A DNA stretch of 64,000 nucleotides, from NCBI RefSeq assembly GCF_003751225.1, contig NZ_RJKE01000001.1, forward strand, positions 7,068,001 through 7,132,000, read 5' to 3'. Both the position numbers and the translations under genes were made by a program. Source of the stretch: Actinocorallia herbida. GTDB taxonomy: Bacteria > Actinomycetota > Actinomycetes > Streptosporangiales > Streptosporangiaceae. The notes under the pieces were generated by a model. It worked only from the letters and a program-made list of their open reading frames with translations. It made no database searches and had not been told where the DNA came from. Of the stretch, positions 35,973-45,450 are shown in pieces (the first letter of the stretch is position 1; every line of letters begins with the position of its first letter).

Positions 35973-38524
35973 TGGCCTGGCAGCTCCACTACACCTCGGC
36001 CCGCTCGGCGGCCCGCTCCGGCTTCCAGTTCACCGCGTCCTCCCCGGGGCTGCCTCCGGGCGCGGAAGCGGCCGTCTCGCCTTACCTCGGCTACCGTCCG
36101 CCGCCCGACGCGCCGCCCGCCCCGGACGCGGCCGAGATCGCCGGCTTCCCCGAGGCGCTGAGCTACGACGTCATCGGCGGAAGGCGGCTGCTCGTCCTGT
36201 CGCGCTACCTCGGCCGCGACTACTCGGGCCGCTTCGGGAACTTCCTCGCGCACGCCGTCCTCGCCGACGCCGACGAACTCGAAGGGCTACGGCCGATCGA
36301 GTTCTGGCGGGCGCCGTTCTGGGCCGCCGCCCCTGCGGGCGCCCTGCCCGTCCTGGACGACCCGCCCCCCGGCGACACCCTGGACCCCGAGTCACTGTGC
36401 CACTGGCTCGCCGCCCTCGACCACGACCCTTACGCCCGGCTCGCCTGGCTGCTCGACACCTCCGCCGACCGGATCATCCTGGTCTGCCCGGACGTCGAGG
36501 AGATCGTCCGCTGGTTCGCGGTCCTCGCCTACTCCCTCCCCGTCGAGACCGCCGCCGCCCTCTCGTTCACCACCTACACCGCCGACCCCGTCACCTCCCC
36601 CCACCGCCTCGTCGGCACCACCCCCGACGTCTGGGCCTCCCAGCGCACCGACCACCCCGCCCATCCCCTCGACCGCCCCGCCCCGCCCCACACCCCCACC
36701 CCCTACGCCACCGCCGTCACCGCCCTCTGGCGCGCCCACGACCTCGACGGCCTGGACGCCCTCTCCGAACTCGCCCGCCTCACCCCCGCCACCCCCGACG
36801 CCGCCGCCATCCTCACCTCCCTCTGCACCCCCCCGACCCCGGAACCCGCCGAACCCCGCGACACCCCCGACCCGACCGCCCCGGAACCCGCCGGACCCCA
36901 TCCCCCCACCGCCCCCTCACCAGGCTCGGACCACCCCACGGAATGGACCGCCTGGACCCCCGAAACCACCACCCGCCCCACCCCCGCCCCCCACAGGGCC
37001 CAGCCCACCTGGCCCACCGTCACCACCGCACCCGCCCCCCACGAACGACCCACCCCCTGGACCCCCGGCACGACCGAACCCGAGACACGTGAAGGACCGT
37101 CCGCATGGCCCCCCGGCGCGACCGGGCCGACCGGGCCGGAGAAGCGCGAAGAACCCGCCTGGGCGCCCGGCACGGCTCACCCCACCGGACCGGAACACCC
37201 CGAAGGACGCTCCACCCGGACCCCTGGCGCGAGCGAACCCGAGACGCGTGAAGGACCGTCCGCATGGGCCCCCGGCGCGACCGGACCGGAGCACCACGAA
37301 GGACGAGTCGGCTGGACCTCCGGCGAGGACGGAACGACCGGGCCGGAGCATGATGGAGGGCGGTCCGCTCGGGACGACGCCGCGGGTGGTGCGGGGAGGC
37401 TCGGAGGGCGGGTCACCGATGTGGGGGAAGAGGGCGCGGGTGCGGGGGTGGGCTCGGGCGGGGTCGACGAGGCGGCGCAGCTGCTGGTGCTGCCGCTGCT
37501 GAGCCGTCCGGACCTGCCTTCGTGGGTGTGGGAGCGGCTGCGGACCGACCTGCTCGGGTTCGATCTGGCGGCCGCGGTCAACCGGCTGGCGCCCGACCCC
37601 GGGGCGGCGCGGGCGGCGGGCGACCGCTGCGCGCACCTGGTGCTCACCTCCCCCGGGCTGCGCGACCGGCTCGGCGAGTTCACCCTTGAGGACCCGGCGG
37701 AGCTGTCGGTGCGGTTGTCGCGGGAACTCGCGGCGGCGGCCGACCTGACCGTGCTCGCCGACCTCACCGTCATCGCGGAGCGGCTGGCGATCCCCGTCGT
37801 CGGCGAGCTGACCCGGCGCGGCGCGCACAGGCTCACCCTGGAGGGCGCCGACGACCGGGCGGTCCTGAGCGCGCTGGATCGGGTCTGCGACAGCGCGCTT
37901 CCCGCGCTGCTGTCCGGCGTCGTCGAGGCGCTGGAACGGGGCGGCGCGCTGCTGCGCCGCGAGGTCCTCACCGGCCAGGTCTGCGACGCCCTCGCGGCCC
38001 GCGCCGACCGGATCCCCCTGGCCGCCGCGTCCGAGGTGTCCCTGCACCTGCTGCGCTCGCTCGCCGCCCGCCACGGCATCCACGGCGGGCCCACCCTGGC
38101 GCTCGCCGAGCGGCTGCCCGGAAGCCGCGCCGCCGATGGCGTCCTCGCCGCCCGGCACGTCGCCACCGGCCGCGACCCCCGGGCCGCCGCCCGCGCGCTG
38201 GAACGCGTCGACGGCGCGCTGGCCGGACCGACCCTCCTGGCCGTCGCCGACGCGCTCACCGAACGCTCCCCCCGCTTCCGCGCCGCGCTCCTCACCTCCC
38301 TCGGCGACCGCGTCCGCGACCTCCTCGTCCACCGTTGGATCGAGACCGCGGGCACCCGGGCGCGCCGCTTCGACCTCGTCGGGGTCGCGCTGCGCTCCCC
38401 CGGCACCCCGCTGGACGGCTGGGCACGTGAGCTGACACGCAAACGGCTCACCATGTTGCAGCTGGAGACCTATTTCCGGGACGATCAGACACTCCGAGCC
38501 GCACTGCGAGACCTGCGGGGGTAA
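35972..38524 (+). CDS. GTPase-associated protein 1 (GAP1)-like protein
   Basis: 850 aa, ATG overlapping the upstream TGA. N-terminal domain (~1-240) starts MAWQLHYTSARSAARSGFQF and contains YDVIGGRRLLVLSRYLGRDYSGR and ALSFTTYTADP, the pattern of GAP1 N-terminal/middle domains. A disordered Pro/Thr-rich linker (~290-480) includes repeats built on EPETREGPSAW. A helical C-terminal domain runs from ~490 to 850. These proteins are thought to bind and modulate the paired GTPases; the biochemistry is unproven. The linker DNA has long pyrimidine runs that stand out from neighbours. Confidence 0.85.
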   Translation: MAWQLHYTSARSAARSGFQFTASSPGLPPGAEAAVSPYLGYRPPPDAPPAPDAAEIAGFPEALSYDVIGGRRLLVLSRYLGRDYSGRFGNFLAHAVLADADELEGLRPIEFWRAPFWAAAPAGALPVLDDPPPGDTLDPESLCHWLAALDHDPYARLAWLLDTSADRIILVCPDVEEIVRWFAVLAYSLPVETAAALSFTTYTADPVTSPHRLVGTTPDVWASQRTDHPAHPLDRPAPPHTPTPYATAVTALWRAHDLDGLDALSELARLTPATPDAAAILTSLCTPPTPEPAEPRDTPDPTAPEPAGPHPPTAPSPGSDHPTEWTAWTPETTTRPTPAPHRAQPTWPTVTTAPAPHERPTPWTPGTTEPETREGPSAWPPGATGPTGPEKREEPAWAPGTAHPTGPEHPEGRSTRTPGASEPETREGPSAWAPGATGPEHHEGRVGWTSGEDGTTGPEHDGGRSARDDAAGGAGRLGGRVTDVGEEGAGAGVGSGGVDEAAQLLVLPLLSRPDLPSWVWERLRTDLLGFDLAAAVNRLAPDPGAARAAGDRCAHLVLTSPGLRDRLGEFTLEDPAELSVRLSRELAAAADLTVLADLTVIAERLAIPVVGELTRRGAHRLTLEGADDRAVLSALDRVCDSALPALLSGVVEALERGGALLRREVLTGQVCDALAARADRIPLAAASEVSLHLLRSLAARHGIHGGPTLALAERLPGSRAADGVLAARHVATGRDPRAAARALERVDGALAGPTLLAVADALTERSPRFRAALLTSLGDRVRDLLVHRWIETAGTRARRFDLVGVALRSPGTPLDGWARELTRKRLTMLQLETYFRDDQTLRAALRDLRG
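37077..37300 (+). repeat. Degenerate tandem repeats in the GAP1 linker
   Basis: Two near-identical DNA segments starting near 37077 and 37227 encode EPETREGPSAW followed by a PPGATGP- or APGATGP-type stretch, with looser copies between them (EKREEPAW, EHPEGRSTRTPG). Likely slippage-driven length variation of a flexible linker. Confidence 0.7.
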
Positions 38525-38530
38525 ATAAGC

Positions 38531-40234
38531 GTGCCGATCCTCTATGTGCTCGCCGCGGTGGTGTGGACCGCCGTGATGTGGGCCGGGTTCGTCTACGTCT
38601 TTCCTCCTCTGTTCGGGATCACCCTCGCGGTCGTCACCGTCGCGGCCTTCGGCTACTACTACGTCATCGCCTGCCGGGCCCTGGTGCCCGCCGGAGCCGC
38701 CGGCCTGTCTCCCGTGAAGCCGTCGGACGGCCGATACCGGCACTACCTCGTCGGCCAGGTCTGGCGGGACTGGCTGGCGCTGGTCCGCGAGGTCGGCCCG
38801 CGCGTCCACCGGATGGCCGACGCCTCGGTCCGGCGGCTCACCACGGTGCTGCTCCGAGGCTGGTGGGGGTTCTTCCTCTTTCCCGTCTGGGCCGCCCTGT
38901 GCGGCGGGATCGTGCTGGCCGCGGTGCCGGTCGTGCTGATCGGCGCCGCCCTCACCGTCCTGTACGCGGTCGTCGCCGCGATCGGGCTCGCCGGGTGGCT
39001 CGTGTGCGTGGCGCTGCTCGCGGGGCTCGACCGGCTGCTGTCGATCCGCGGCCGGATTCTCCAGACCTGCCCGCACCCGAGCTGCTACCGGCGGATCGGC
39101 CTGCCCGTCTATGTCTGCCCGCGCTGCACCCGGCGGCACGGCAGGCTCGTCCCCTCGACGGCCGGGGCGTTCCGGCACGTCTGCGCGTGCGGGGCCAGGC
39201 TGCCGACGACCGTCGCGCTCGGCAGGTACCGGCTCACCGCGCACTGCCCGCACTGCGCCGGACGACTTCCGGACCGGATCGGCCGGGTCAGGGTCGAGCC
39301 CGTGCCGTTCATCGGCGGCCCCGCGGCGGGCAAGACGACCTTCATGTTCCTGGCGATCCGGGCGCTGCACGCGCGGTCCCGCGAGATCGAGGGTCATGTC
39401 GCGTTCGTCGAGCAGCGCCACCAGCAGGCGTACGCGGGCGCGGTCGCGGAGTTCGCGCGCGGCGGACGGCTCGCCAAGACCGGGCCCGAGCTTCCCCTCG
39501 CGACCATGGTCGACGCCGAGCTCCCGCACGAGCATCGCATCCTCTACCTCTTCGACCCGGCCGGCGAGCTGTTCACCGGCGCCGCCTCGGTGGAGGCGCT
39601 GCGCTACCTCGACCACAGCGAGGCCCTCGTCTTCGTGCTCGACCCGTTCGCACTGCCCGAGGTGCAGCGCTCCCTCACCGAGGACGAACGGGCGAGGCTG
39701 CGCACCACCTCCGGCGAGGCGCCGTCGGACGAGGACCCTTCCGACACCCTCCAGCGGGTGCTGAACGATCTCCGCTCCCGCAAGGACCGGGGCAGGCAGC
39801 GCCGGGTCGCCGTGGTGGTCACCAAGACCGATCTGCTCCTCGGCACGTCCGTCGGCCGCGACGTGCGGGCCGACCCGCGCGCGTGGCTGGACTCCCTCGG
39901 ACTCGGCAACACCCTGCGCACCCTGGACCAGCTCGCCGAGGAGGTCCGCGTCTTCCCCTCGGGTCTGGACGCCCCCATCTCCGCGCTCGCCGACCTCGTC
40001 GGCTGGGTCGCGGGCCTCACGCTCTCCGCCCGCGGCGCCCTCATCCCCGACCTCCCGCCCGACCTCTCCGAGGTTCCCCCCGCCCTCCCCCTCCGCGACC
40101 CCTGGCGTCCCAAGGGCCGCACCCCCGACTTCGTCCCCCTGGGCCACCAGGCCGGCCGCTGGACCCTTCTCACCACCCTCTCCCTCATCCCCCTCGCCAC
40201 CTCCCTGCTCACCCTCCACCACCTCCTCCCCTGA
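38531..40234 (+). CDS. Membrane-anchored zinc-ribbon GTPase
   Basis: 567 aa, GTG start 6 bp after the GAP1 stop. Two N-terminal membrane segments (~3-45) and a second hydrophobic pair (~115-165) precede Cys-rich ribbons (CPHPSC, CPRC, CACG, CPHC; ~180-250). The GTPase part has FIGGPAAGKTTFMF (~260), YLFDPAGE (~340) and VVVTKTDLL (~430). A last hydrophobic stretch lies near the C-terminus. Domain order matches the second double-GTPase family of GAP1 loci. It probably brings the complex to the membrane. Confidence 0.87.
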   Translation: MPILYVLAAVVWTAVMWAGFVYVFPPLFGITLAVVTVAAFGYYYVIACRALVPAGAAGLSPVKPSDGRYRHYLVGQVWRDWLALVREVGPRVHRMADASVRRLTTVLLRGWWGFFLFPVWAALCGGIVLAAVPVVLIGAALTVLYAVVAAIGLAGWLVCVALLAGLDRLLSIRGRILQTCPHPSCYRRIGLPVYVCPRCTRRHGRLVPSTAGAFRHVCACGARLPTTVALGRYRLTAHCPHCAGRLPDRIGRVRVEPVPFIGGPAAGKTTFMFLAIRALHARSREIEGHVAFVEQRHQQAYAGAVAEFARGGRLAKTGPELPLATMVDAELPHEHRILYLFDPAGELFTGAASVEALRYLDHSEALVFVLDPFALPEVQRSLTEDERARLRTTSGEAPSDEDPSDTLQRVLNDLRSRKDRGRQRRVAVVVTKTDLLLGTSVGRDVRADPRAWLDSLGLGNTLRTLDQLAEEVRVFPSGLDAPISALADLVGWVAGLTLSARGALIPDLPPDLSEVPPALPLRDPWRPKGRTPDFVPLGHQAGRWTLLTTLSLIPLATSLLTLHHLLP

Positions 40235-40404
40235 CCCCCGTCCCGACAGGGTTCCGACCGAGCGCCCGCCGGTGCGTCCGGATCGGGACGGGGCGGCGGG
40301 GGTGGGACGCCGGGGGGATGTGAACCGAAGGGGGCGGAGGGGAGTCGAACAGGGCGAGGTCCTCTTTGCCCCCGCTCCCCGACCCAGTCCGGGAAAGGAC
40401 TGCC

Positions 40405-41016
40405 ATGTCCGCCGAGACCGATCCGGTGCCCGAGCAGCAGGCGCCCGCCGAACAGGCGCCCGCCGAGATGTCCAAGAAGACGATGGTCCTGCTCGCCGGG
40501 GCGATGAGCGTGTGCGTCGCGCTGATCCTGGGCGTGACGCTGCTCGTCGGAGTCGACGGGCCGGGCGGGGCGGACCGGCCTCCGGGAGTGGGCACCGTCC
40601 CCAAGGTCGAGGGGCTGACGCTGCTGAAGGCGACCCAGGCCCTGGCGCAGCGGCGGCTGGCGGTCGGCGGGGTGGCGCGGGTGCCTTCCTCGCTGCCCGC
40701 CGGGGTGATCGTCTACACCGCGCCCAGCGCGGGCGCCCCCGTCGGGGAAGGCTCCCCGGTCACCCTCTATGTGTCGAACGGCAGCGGCGAAGAGGACGCC
40801 ACGCCCTCCCGGGCCGCGGTGCCCTACCTCCTCGGCGTCGACGCCGAGGACGCCGCGCGGGTGCTGCGCAAGATGGACCTGCGGCTGGAGCCGGCCGGAT
40901 CCCGGGGGCCGATCACCCGCCAGGACCCCGCCCCGGGGACCGAGGTCGCCGGGGGCAGCGCCGTCCGGGTGGCCGTCGGGGAGCCTGCCGGTCCGGGCTC
41001 TGAACCCACGCCATAG
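40405..41016 (+). CDS. Single-pass membrane protein with two PASTA domains
   Basis: 203 aa; ATG 40405 with AAAGGA six bases upstream. Short cytoplasmic tail rich in Pro/Glu/Ala, one membrane helix (~25-46, MVLLAGAMSVCVALILGVTLL), then PASTA repeats (~60-130 and ~135-195; VPKVEGLTLLKATQALAQRRL and VPYLLGVDAEDAARVLRKMDL). PASTA modules bind muropeptides and usually sit on PknB kinases. Here the sensor is a separate protein two genes from a kinase lacking PASTA, so it may act in trans with it. Confidence 0.88.
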   Translation: MSAETDPVPEQQAPAEQAPAEMSKKTMVLLAGAMSVCVALILGVTLLVGVDGPGGADRPPGVGTVPKVEGLTLLKATQALAQRRLAVGGVARVPSSLPAGVIVYTAPSAGAPVGEGSPVTLYVSNGSGEEDATPSRAAVPYLLGVDAEDAARVLRKMDLRLEPAGSRGPITRQDPAPGTEVAGGSAVRVAVGEPAGPGSEPTP

Positions 41017-41155
41017 ATCCCGACATTTACCGATAGGTGAGATCTCACTAACCCTGAGCTTTCCCGTCATACGACGCAGTTCTCCTGTGCCGAATAGGCG
41101 GATGCTTGACACAGACGTCCGCCGACCCGGCCCTCGCGCCGCCCGGAGCCGCCCG

Positions 41156-42610
41156 ATGCGCACTCTCCTGCCCGTCATGCTCCTGCTCCTCCTGCTCGCT
41201 CCGCCCGTCCAGGCACATGAACACCCGCACGGCTCCACCGACCGCGTCACCCCCGGCGCGGTCCGCGTCGAGGTCGGTGCGAAGGTCGACGTCACCCTGC
41301 TGGACGACAGGGCGGCGCTCAAGCGGTTCAAGCGCAGCTACGAGGTGACCCTCGGCGCGGGCAGCGGCTTCACCGTCACCCCCGACGGCGTCATCGTCAC
41401 CGCCACCGGCACCGTCGACAGCGAGGAGGACCCCGCCGTCTACGCGGCCAACCGGGTCTTCGCCGAGTACTACGAGCAGAAGATCCCCGCCGACTTCGCG
41501 CGGCACACCGCGGGCACCGGCGACCTCGACTTCCGCCTCCAATCCTGTTACCCGCCGGAACGCAGCGACTCCACCTGCACCGCCGTCGTCACGCCGACCG
41601 TACGGGTCTTCCCGTTCCTCGATCCTCCCTCGGATGAGGGATATCCCGCCGAGATCCTCAAGACCGGCGCCGACCCGTCCGCGCCCGCCGTCCTGCGCGT
41701 CACCGGCGGGACGAAGGACGTCGACCTGCCGACCCTGCCCCTGGCCAAGGCCTACGGCGGCGAGATCAAAGCGCTCGACATCATGACCTACAAGGGCCGC
41801 CCGTCGATCGAGGTGACCCCGACCGTCGAGGTCGCCCACCTCGACCCGCCCGGCTCCCGCACCCTCCTCAAGGACGACCGGGAGCGCATCGCCCGCCAGA
41901 TCACCGCCGACGGCACGGGCGGCGCGGTCATCGACGACGCGCACAGCGAGGTCATCGGGCTGGTCAGCCTGACCGGGGCGGAGACCAGGTTCGCGACCGT
42001 CGAGGACATCCTCGCCGCCCTCGAGTCGGCCGACGTCAGCGCGCACCGCGGCCCCCTGGACGTCGTCTTCGAGACCGCGCTCGCGCACTACCACGACCGC
42101 TCCTATTCGCTGGCGATCCCCGTCCTGGAGCAGGTGCTCAAGCTGCGCCCCGACCACGCCGTCGCGCTCAGCCACCTGCGCGACTCACGCGCCTGGAAGG
42201 GCACCGACAAGGAGGCCAAGCGGCCCGACGCCGATGGCGGCGGCCCCGCCTTCTTCACCCCATGGACGATCGGCGCCGCCGTGCTGCTGCTGGCCGCCCT
42301 CGGCCTCGGCGTGCTCCTGCTGCGCAAACCGCGCGGCCCCTCCCCCGACGAGGCGGTCACCGCGTTCGTCGGCTCGGTCCCGCTCCCGGCCGCCCCGCTC
42401 ACCACCGTCGACAGGTCCGACCCCGGCCAGGTGCCGCCGCGCCGCCCCGGCCCGCCGAGCACGCCGAGCACGCCGAGCACGCCGAGCGGCGGCGCCCACC
42501 CCGGGCCCCGCGAACCGGGACCCGCCGACCGGCCCGCCTACTGCACCCGGTGCGGCATGCGGCGCGGCCCCGCCCACCGCTTCTGCGGCTACTGCGGACA
42601 CCCCGCCTAA
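41156..42610 (+). CDS. Secreted/membrane protein with degenerate trypsin-like domain and zinc ribbon
   Basis: 484 aa; ATG 41156 gives a signal peptide MRTLLPVMLLLLLLAPPVQA. The outer part begins with GSGFTVTPDGVIVTATGTV, the normal entry to a V8/HtrA protease domain, but the catalytic His position reads Gly (ATGTV instead of NxHV). The Ser loop reads GTGGAVIDD instead of GDSGGP, so the protease looks dead. A TPR-like segment (~305-350), a membrane helix (PWTIGAAVLLLAALGLGVLLL, ~375) and a cytoplasmic C-terminal zinc ribbon YCTRCGMRRGPAHRFCGYCG follow. The kinase gene starts 9 bp later. Confidence 0.82.
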   Translation: MRTLLPVMLLLLLLAPPVQAHEHPHGSTDRVTPGAVRVEVGAKVDVTLLDDRAALKRFKRSYEVTLGAGSGFTVTPDGVIVTATGTVDSEEDPAVYAANRVFAEYYEQKIPADFARHTAGTGDLDFRLQSCYPPERSDSTCTAVVTPTVRVFPFLDPPSDEGYPAEILKTGADPSAPAVLRVTGGTKDVDLPTLPLAKAYGGEIKALDIMTYKGRPSIEVTPTVEVAHLDPPGSRTLLKDDRERIARQITADGTGGAVIDDAHSEVIGLVSLTGAETRFATVEDILAALESADVSAHRGPLDVVFETALAHYHDRSYSLAIPVLEQVLKLRPDHAVALSHLRDSRAWKGTDKEAKRPDADGGGPAFFTPWTIGAAVLLLAALGLGVLLLRKPRGPSPDEAVTAFVGSVPLPAAPLTTVDRSDPGQVPPRRPGPPSTPSTPSTPSGGAHPGPREPGPADRPAYCTRCGMRRGPAHRFCGYCGHPA

Positions 42611-42619
42611 GGAGACCCC

Positions 42620-44197
42620 TTGCACACCGGCGACTCCCGCCCCGGCCTCTCCGGCCGCGTCATCGGCGACTACCAGGTGCTCGACCTCGTCGGGCGCGGC
42701 GGCATGGCCGAGGTGTACCGCGCCCGCGACAACCGGCTCGGCAGGATCGTCGCGCTGAAGATCCTCGCTCCGCACCTGACCTATGACGAGCGCTTCCGGA
42801 TGCGGTTCGTCCGGGAGTCCCGGACCGTCGCCGGGATGGACCACCCCTACATCATCCCGATCTTCGAGGCGGGCGAGGCCGACGGCCTCCTGTTCATCGC
42901 CATGCGCTTCGTCGGCGGCGAGGACCTGCGCGTCCGGATGGCGCGGCAGCGGCCCTTCGCCACCGAGCGGGCCGCCCGCGTGCTCGGCCAGATCGCCGCG
43001 GCCCTCGACGCGGCGCACGAGCACGGGCTGGTCCACCGGGACGTCAAGCCCGCCAACGTCCTGGTCGCGACCGGGCAGTCCCCGGGCGACGAGCACGTGT
43101 ACCTCACCGACTTCGGGCTGACGAAGTCGGCGACGTCGGCGTCCGGGCTGACCAGCCAGGGCCAGTTCGTCGGCACGCCCCGGTACATCGCGCCCGAGCA
43201 GATCACCGGCGACGTGGTCGACGGCCGCTGCGACCAGTACGCGCTCGCCTGCGTCGCCTACGAGATGCTGTGCGGCGCCCCGCCCTTCGTGCGGGAGAAC
43301 CAGATGGGCCTCCTGTACGCGCACGTGTCGGAGGAGGCCCCTCCCGCCTCTTCGCACCGGACCGGCCTGCCCGTCGCGGTGGACGCCGTTCTCGCGCGGG
43401 CCATCTCCAAGTCCCCCGGCGACCGCTACCCCACCTGCCTGGTATTCGTCCGTGCTCTACGGGAGGCCCTGGGCGAGGTCGTCTCCGACCCGTCCCTGCG
43501 CTCTGTGCCTTACACCCCGCCCGGCGAGCAGACCCCTCCCCCGGGGCTTCGCCGAGCCGACACCGTCCCGCCTTCCCTCACCCGTCTGACGACCCCGTCG
43601 GCACGGATAGGCGGACGTCGTCCCGTCCAGCTCATAGGCGCCGCGCTGGCGGTGCTCGTGGCGGCGGGCGCGGCGGCGGCTCTTCTCATGCGCGGTGGCA
43701 CGGCGACGTACCCGGGCAGTGCCGCGGCCCCGTTCAGCTTCGCCTACCCCGCCTCGTGGGAGGACCGTACCCACTCCGACGTGTCCATGGTCGCCTCCCC
43801 CGAGGCCGCCTTGTTCGAGCAGCTCTTCGCCACCCCCGTCGCCGCCGACTGGGCGCCCATCGCCGGCCTCGACGGCGACGACGCCACGGGCGTCTTCGCC
43901 GGGGTGAGCGACACCCTCGACAACGCCGCGACCGTCGCGACGAGCCTGCCCGCGCTGCTGCCCGGCCAGGTCAGCCTCGGCGCGGCCACCCAGGTGACGG
44001 CCGGCGGCGTCCGGGCCGACCGCTTCCAGGGCTCGGTCGCCGACCCCGCCGACCCCGCGCACCGGCTGGAGATCACCGCGCTGGTCGTGCCGCGCCCGGT
44101 GGCGTCGAGCGCCTTCCTCGTCTACTTCTGCGCGCCCGCGCACTGCTCGGCCGAGACCGCGGAAGACCTCCTCAGCACCTTCTCCCTGACGCCCTGA
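42620..44197 (+). CDS. PknB-type membrane Ser/Thr protein kinase
   Basis: 525 aa, TTG start with AAGGAG upstream, 9 bp after the previous stop. Kinase domain 12-275: VGRGGMAEVY (P-loop), VALKIL (Lys), HRDVKPANVL (catalytic loop), TDFGLTKSA (DFG), GTPRYIAPEQI. One membrane helix (~340-360, LIGAALAVLVAAGAAAALL) and an extracytoplasmic C-terminal domain of ~160 residues without PASTA repeats. It would phosphorylate partners of the locus such as the GTPases or the PASTA protein (inference). It is the last gene of the co-directional block. Confidence 0.93.
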   Translation: MHTGDSRPGLSGRVIGDYQVLDLVGRGGMAEVYRARDNRLGRIVALKILAPHLTYDERFRMRFVRESRTVAGMDHPYIIPIFEAGEADGLLFIAMRFVGGEDLRVRMARQRPFATERAARVLGQIAAALDAAHEHGLVHRDVKPANVLVATGQSPGDEHVYLTDFGLTKSATSASGLTSQGQFVGTPRYIAPEQITGDVVDGRCDQYALACVAYEMLCGAPPFVRENQMGLLYAHVSEEAPPASSHRTGLPVAVDAVLARAISKSPGDRYPTCLVFVRALREALGEVVSDPSLRSVPYTPPGEQTPPPGLRRADTVPPSLTRLTTPSARIGGRRPVQLIGAALAVLVAAGAAAALLMRGGTATYPGSAAAPFSFAYPASWEDRTHSDVSMVASPEAALFEQLFATPVAADWAPIAGLDGDDATGVFAGVSDTLDNAATVATSLPALLPGQVSLGAATQVTAGGVRADRFQGSVADPADPAHRLEITALVVPRPVASSAFLVYFCAPAHCSAETAEDLLSTFSLTP

Positions 44198-44260
44198 CGA
44201 GGCCGCGTCGGCGATTCGGCGGCCGGATGGACCCGGTTTGCGGCCTTCCCGTGGATCCCC

Positions 44261-45400
44261 TCAGCCGAGGAAGCGGCCCGTGCGGACCGCGGCGAAGAAG
44301 TCCCGGACGTCCTCGGCGAACGCCGCGGGCTGCTCCAGGGCGAGGAACGCCCCGCCGCGCTCGAGCTCCGTCCACCGGGTCACGTTGTGCTCCCGGTCGG
44401 CGAACCGCCGGACCGCCACATCCGTCGTGCCCGTCGCCAGGACCGCCGTCGGCACCGGGCCGCGCGGCCGCGGCGGCACCTCGCCGGGGTCGTGCGCGTC
44501 CTCGTAGTAGAGCGCGGCGGCGGAGGCGGCGGTGCGGGTGAACCACAGCAGGGACGCGTCGGCGAGCAGGAGGTCCCGGTCCACGGCGTCCTCCGGGAGC
44601 GCCGACCTCGCGTCGGTCCACGCCCACAGCTTCTCCACGGTCCAGGCGAGTTGCCCGGCCGGGGAGTCGAGGAGCGCGTGCCCGAGCGTCGCCGGACGGG
44701 TCTGCTGCAATGCGGCGAACCCGTACCCCTCGCTGTGGAACTCCGCGAGACGGGCGAGCCGTTCCTTCTCGACCTCGGTGAGGCCCGCCATGGCCGTCGG
44801 CTCGTCCGCGGGCGGGGTGACCAGCCCGTTCAGGTGGACGCCGATCACCCGGCCGGGCGCGCGGCGGCCCATCTCGGCCGCGATCCTGGCACCGCTGCGG
44901 CCGCCCTGGACCCCGAACTCGGCATGGCCGAGCCGGGTCATCAGCTCCAGGAACGTGTCGGCGATCCGTCCGGTGGTCCATCCGGTCTCGCGCAGCGGCC
45001 CCGAATACCCGACGCCGGGCACGTCCGGCACGACGAGATGGAACGCGTCGGTGAGCTGCGGCAGCACCTCGGTGAACTCCACGAACGACCCGGGCCACCC
45101 GTGCACCAGCAGCAGCGGCACCGCCCCCGCCCGCTCCGACGGCCTGTGCACGAAGTGCACGGTCTGCCCGTCGATCTCGGTGACGAACTGCGGCATCCGG
45201 TTCAGCCGCACCTCGGCCGCCGTCCAGTTGAACCCGTCCGCCCAATACCCCACGAGCCTCTTCAGATAGGACACGGGCACCCCCCGCTCCCACCCCACCT
45301 CGGGCTCCTCCGGCCCCCACCGCGTCCGCCCCAACCTCTCCCGAAGGTCATCGACCTCCTCGCGCCCCACCCGGATCCGGAACTCCCGCACCTCGCCCAT
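44261..45400 (-). CDS. Epoxide-hydrolase-like alpha/beta-hydrolase lacking nucleophile and histidine
   Basis: 379 aa. N-terminal EHN region (VREFRIRVGREEVDDLRERL, 4-110) and alpha/beta-hydrolase core with oxyanion motif HGWPGSFVEF (~100) and cap segment. At the nucleophile elbow the usual GGDWG-type sequence reads GGRSG (Arg in place of Asp). The C-terminal GGHF block reads GGAF (Ala in place of His). Both catalytic residues are therefore missing and epoxide hydrolysis is unlikely. It may be a binding protein or a drifted enzyme. A 42-residue ORF lies 50 bp upstream on the same strand. Confidence 0.85.
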   Translation of the reverse strand: MGEVREFRIRVGREEVDDLRERLGRTRWGPEEPEVGWERGVPVSYLKRLVGYWADGFNWTAAEVRLNRMPQFVTEIDGQTVHFVHRPSERAGAVPLLLVHGWPGSFVEFTEVLPQLTDAFHLVVPDVPGVGYSGPLRETGWTTGRIADTFLELMTRLGHAEFGVQGGRSGARIAAEMGRRAPGRVIGVHLNGLVTPPADEPTAMAGLTEVEKERLARLAEFHSEGYGFAALQQTRPATLGHALLDSPAGQLAWTVEKLWAWTDARSALPEDAVDRDLLLADASLLWFTRTAASAAALYYEDAHDPGEVPPRPRGPVPTAVLATGTTDVAVRRFADREHNVTRWTELERGGAFLALEQPAAFAEDVRDFFAAVRTGRFLG

Positions 45401-45450
45401 GAGCGAGACCTACCCGCCGAGCCGCCCCGCCGCACCCGGAACCCCCGAGA

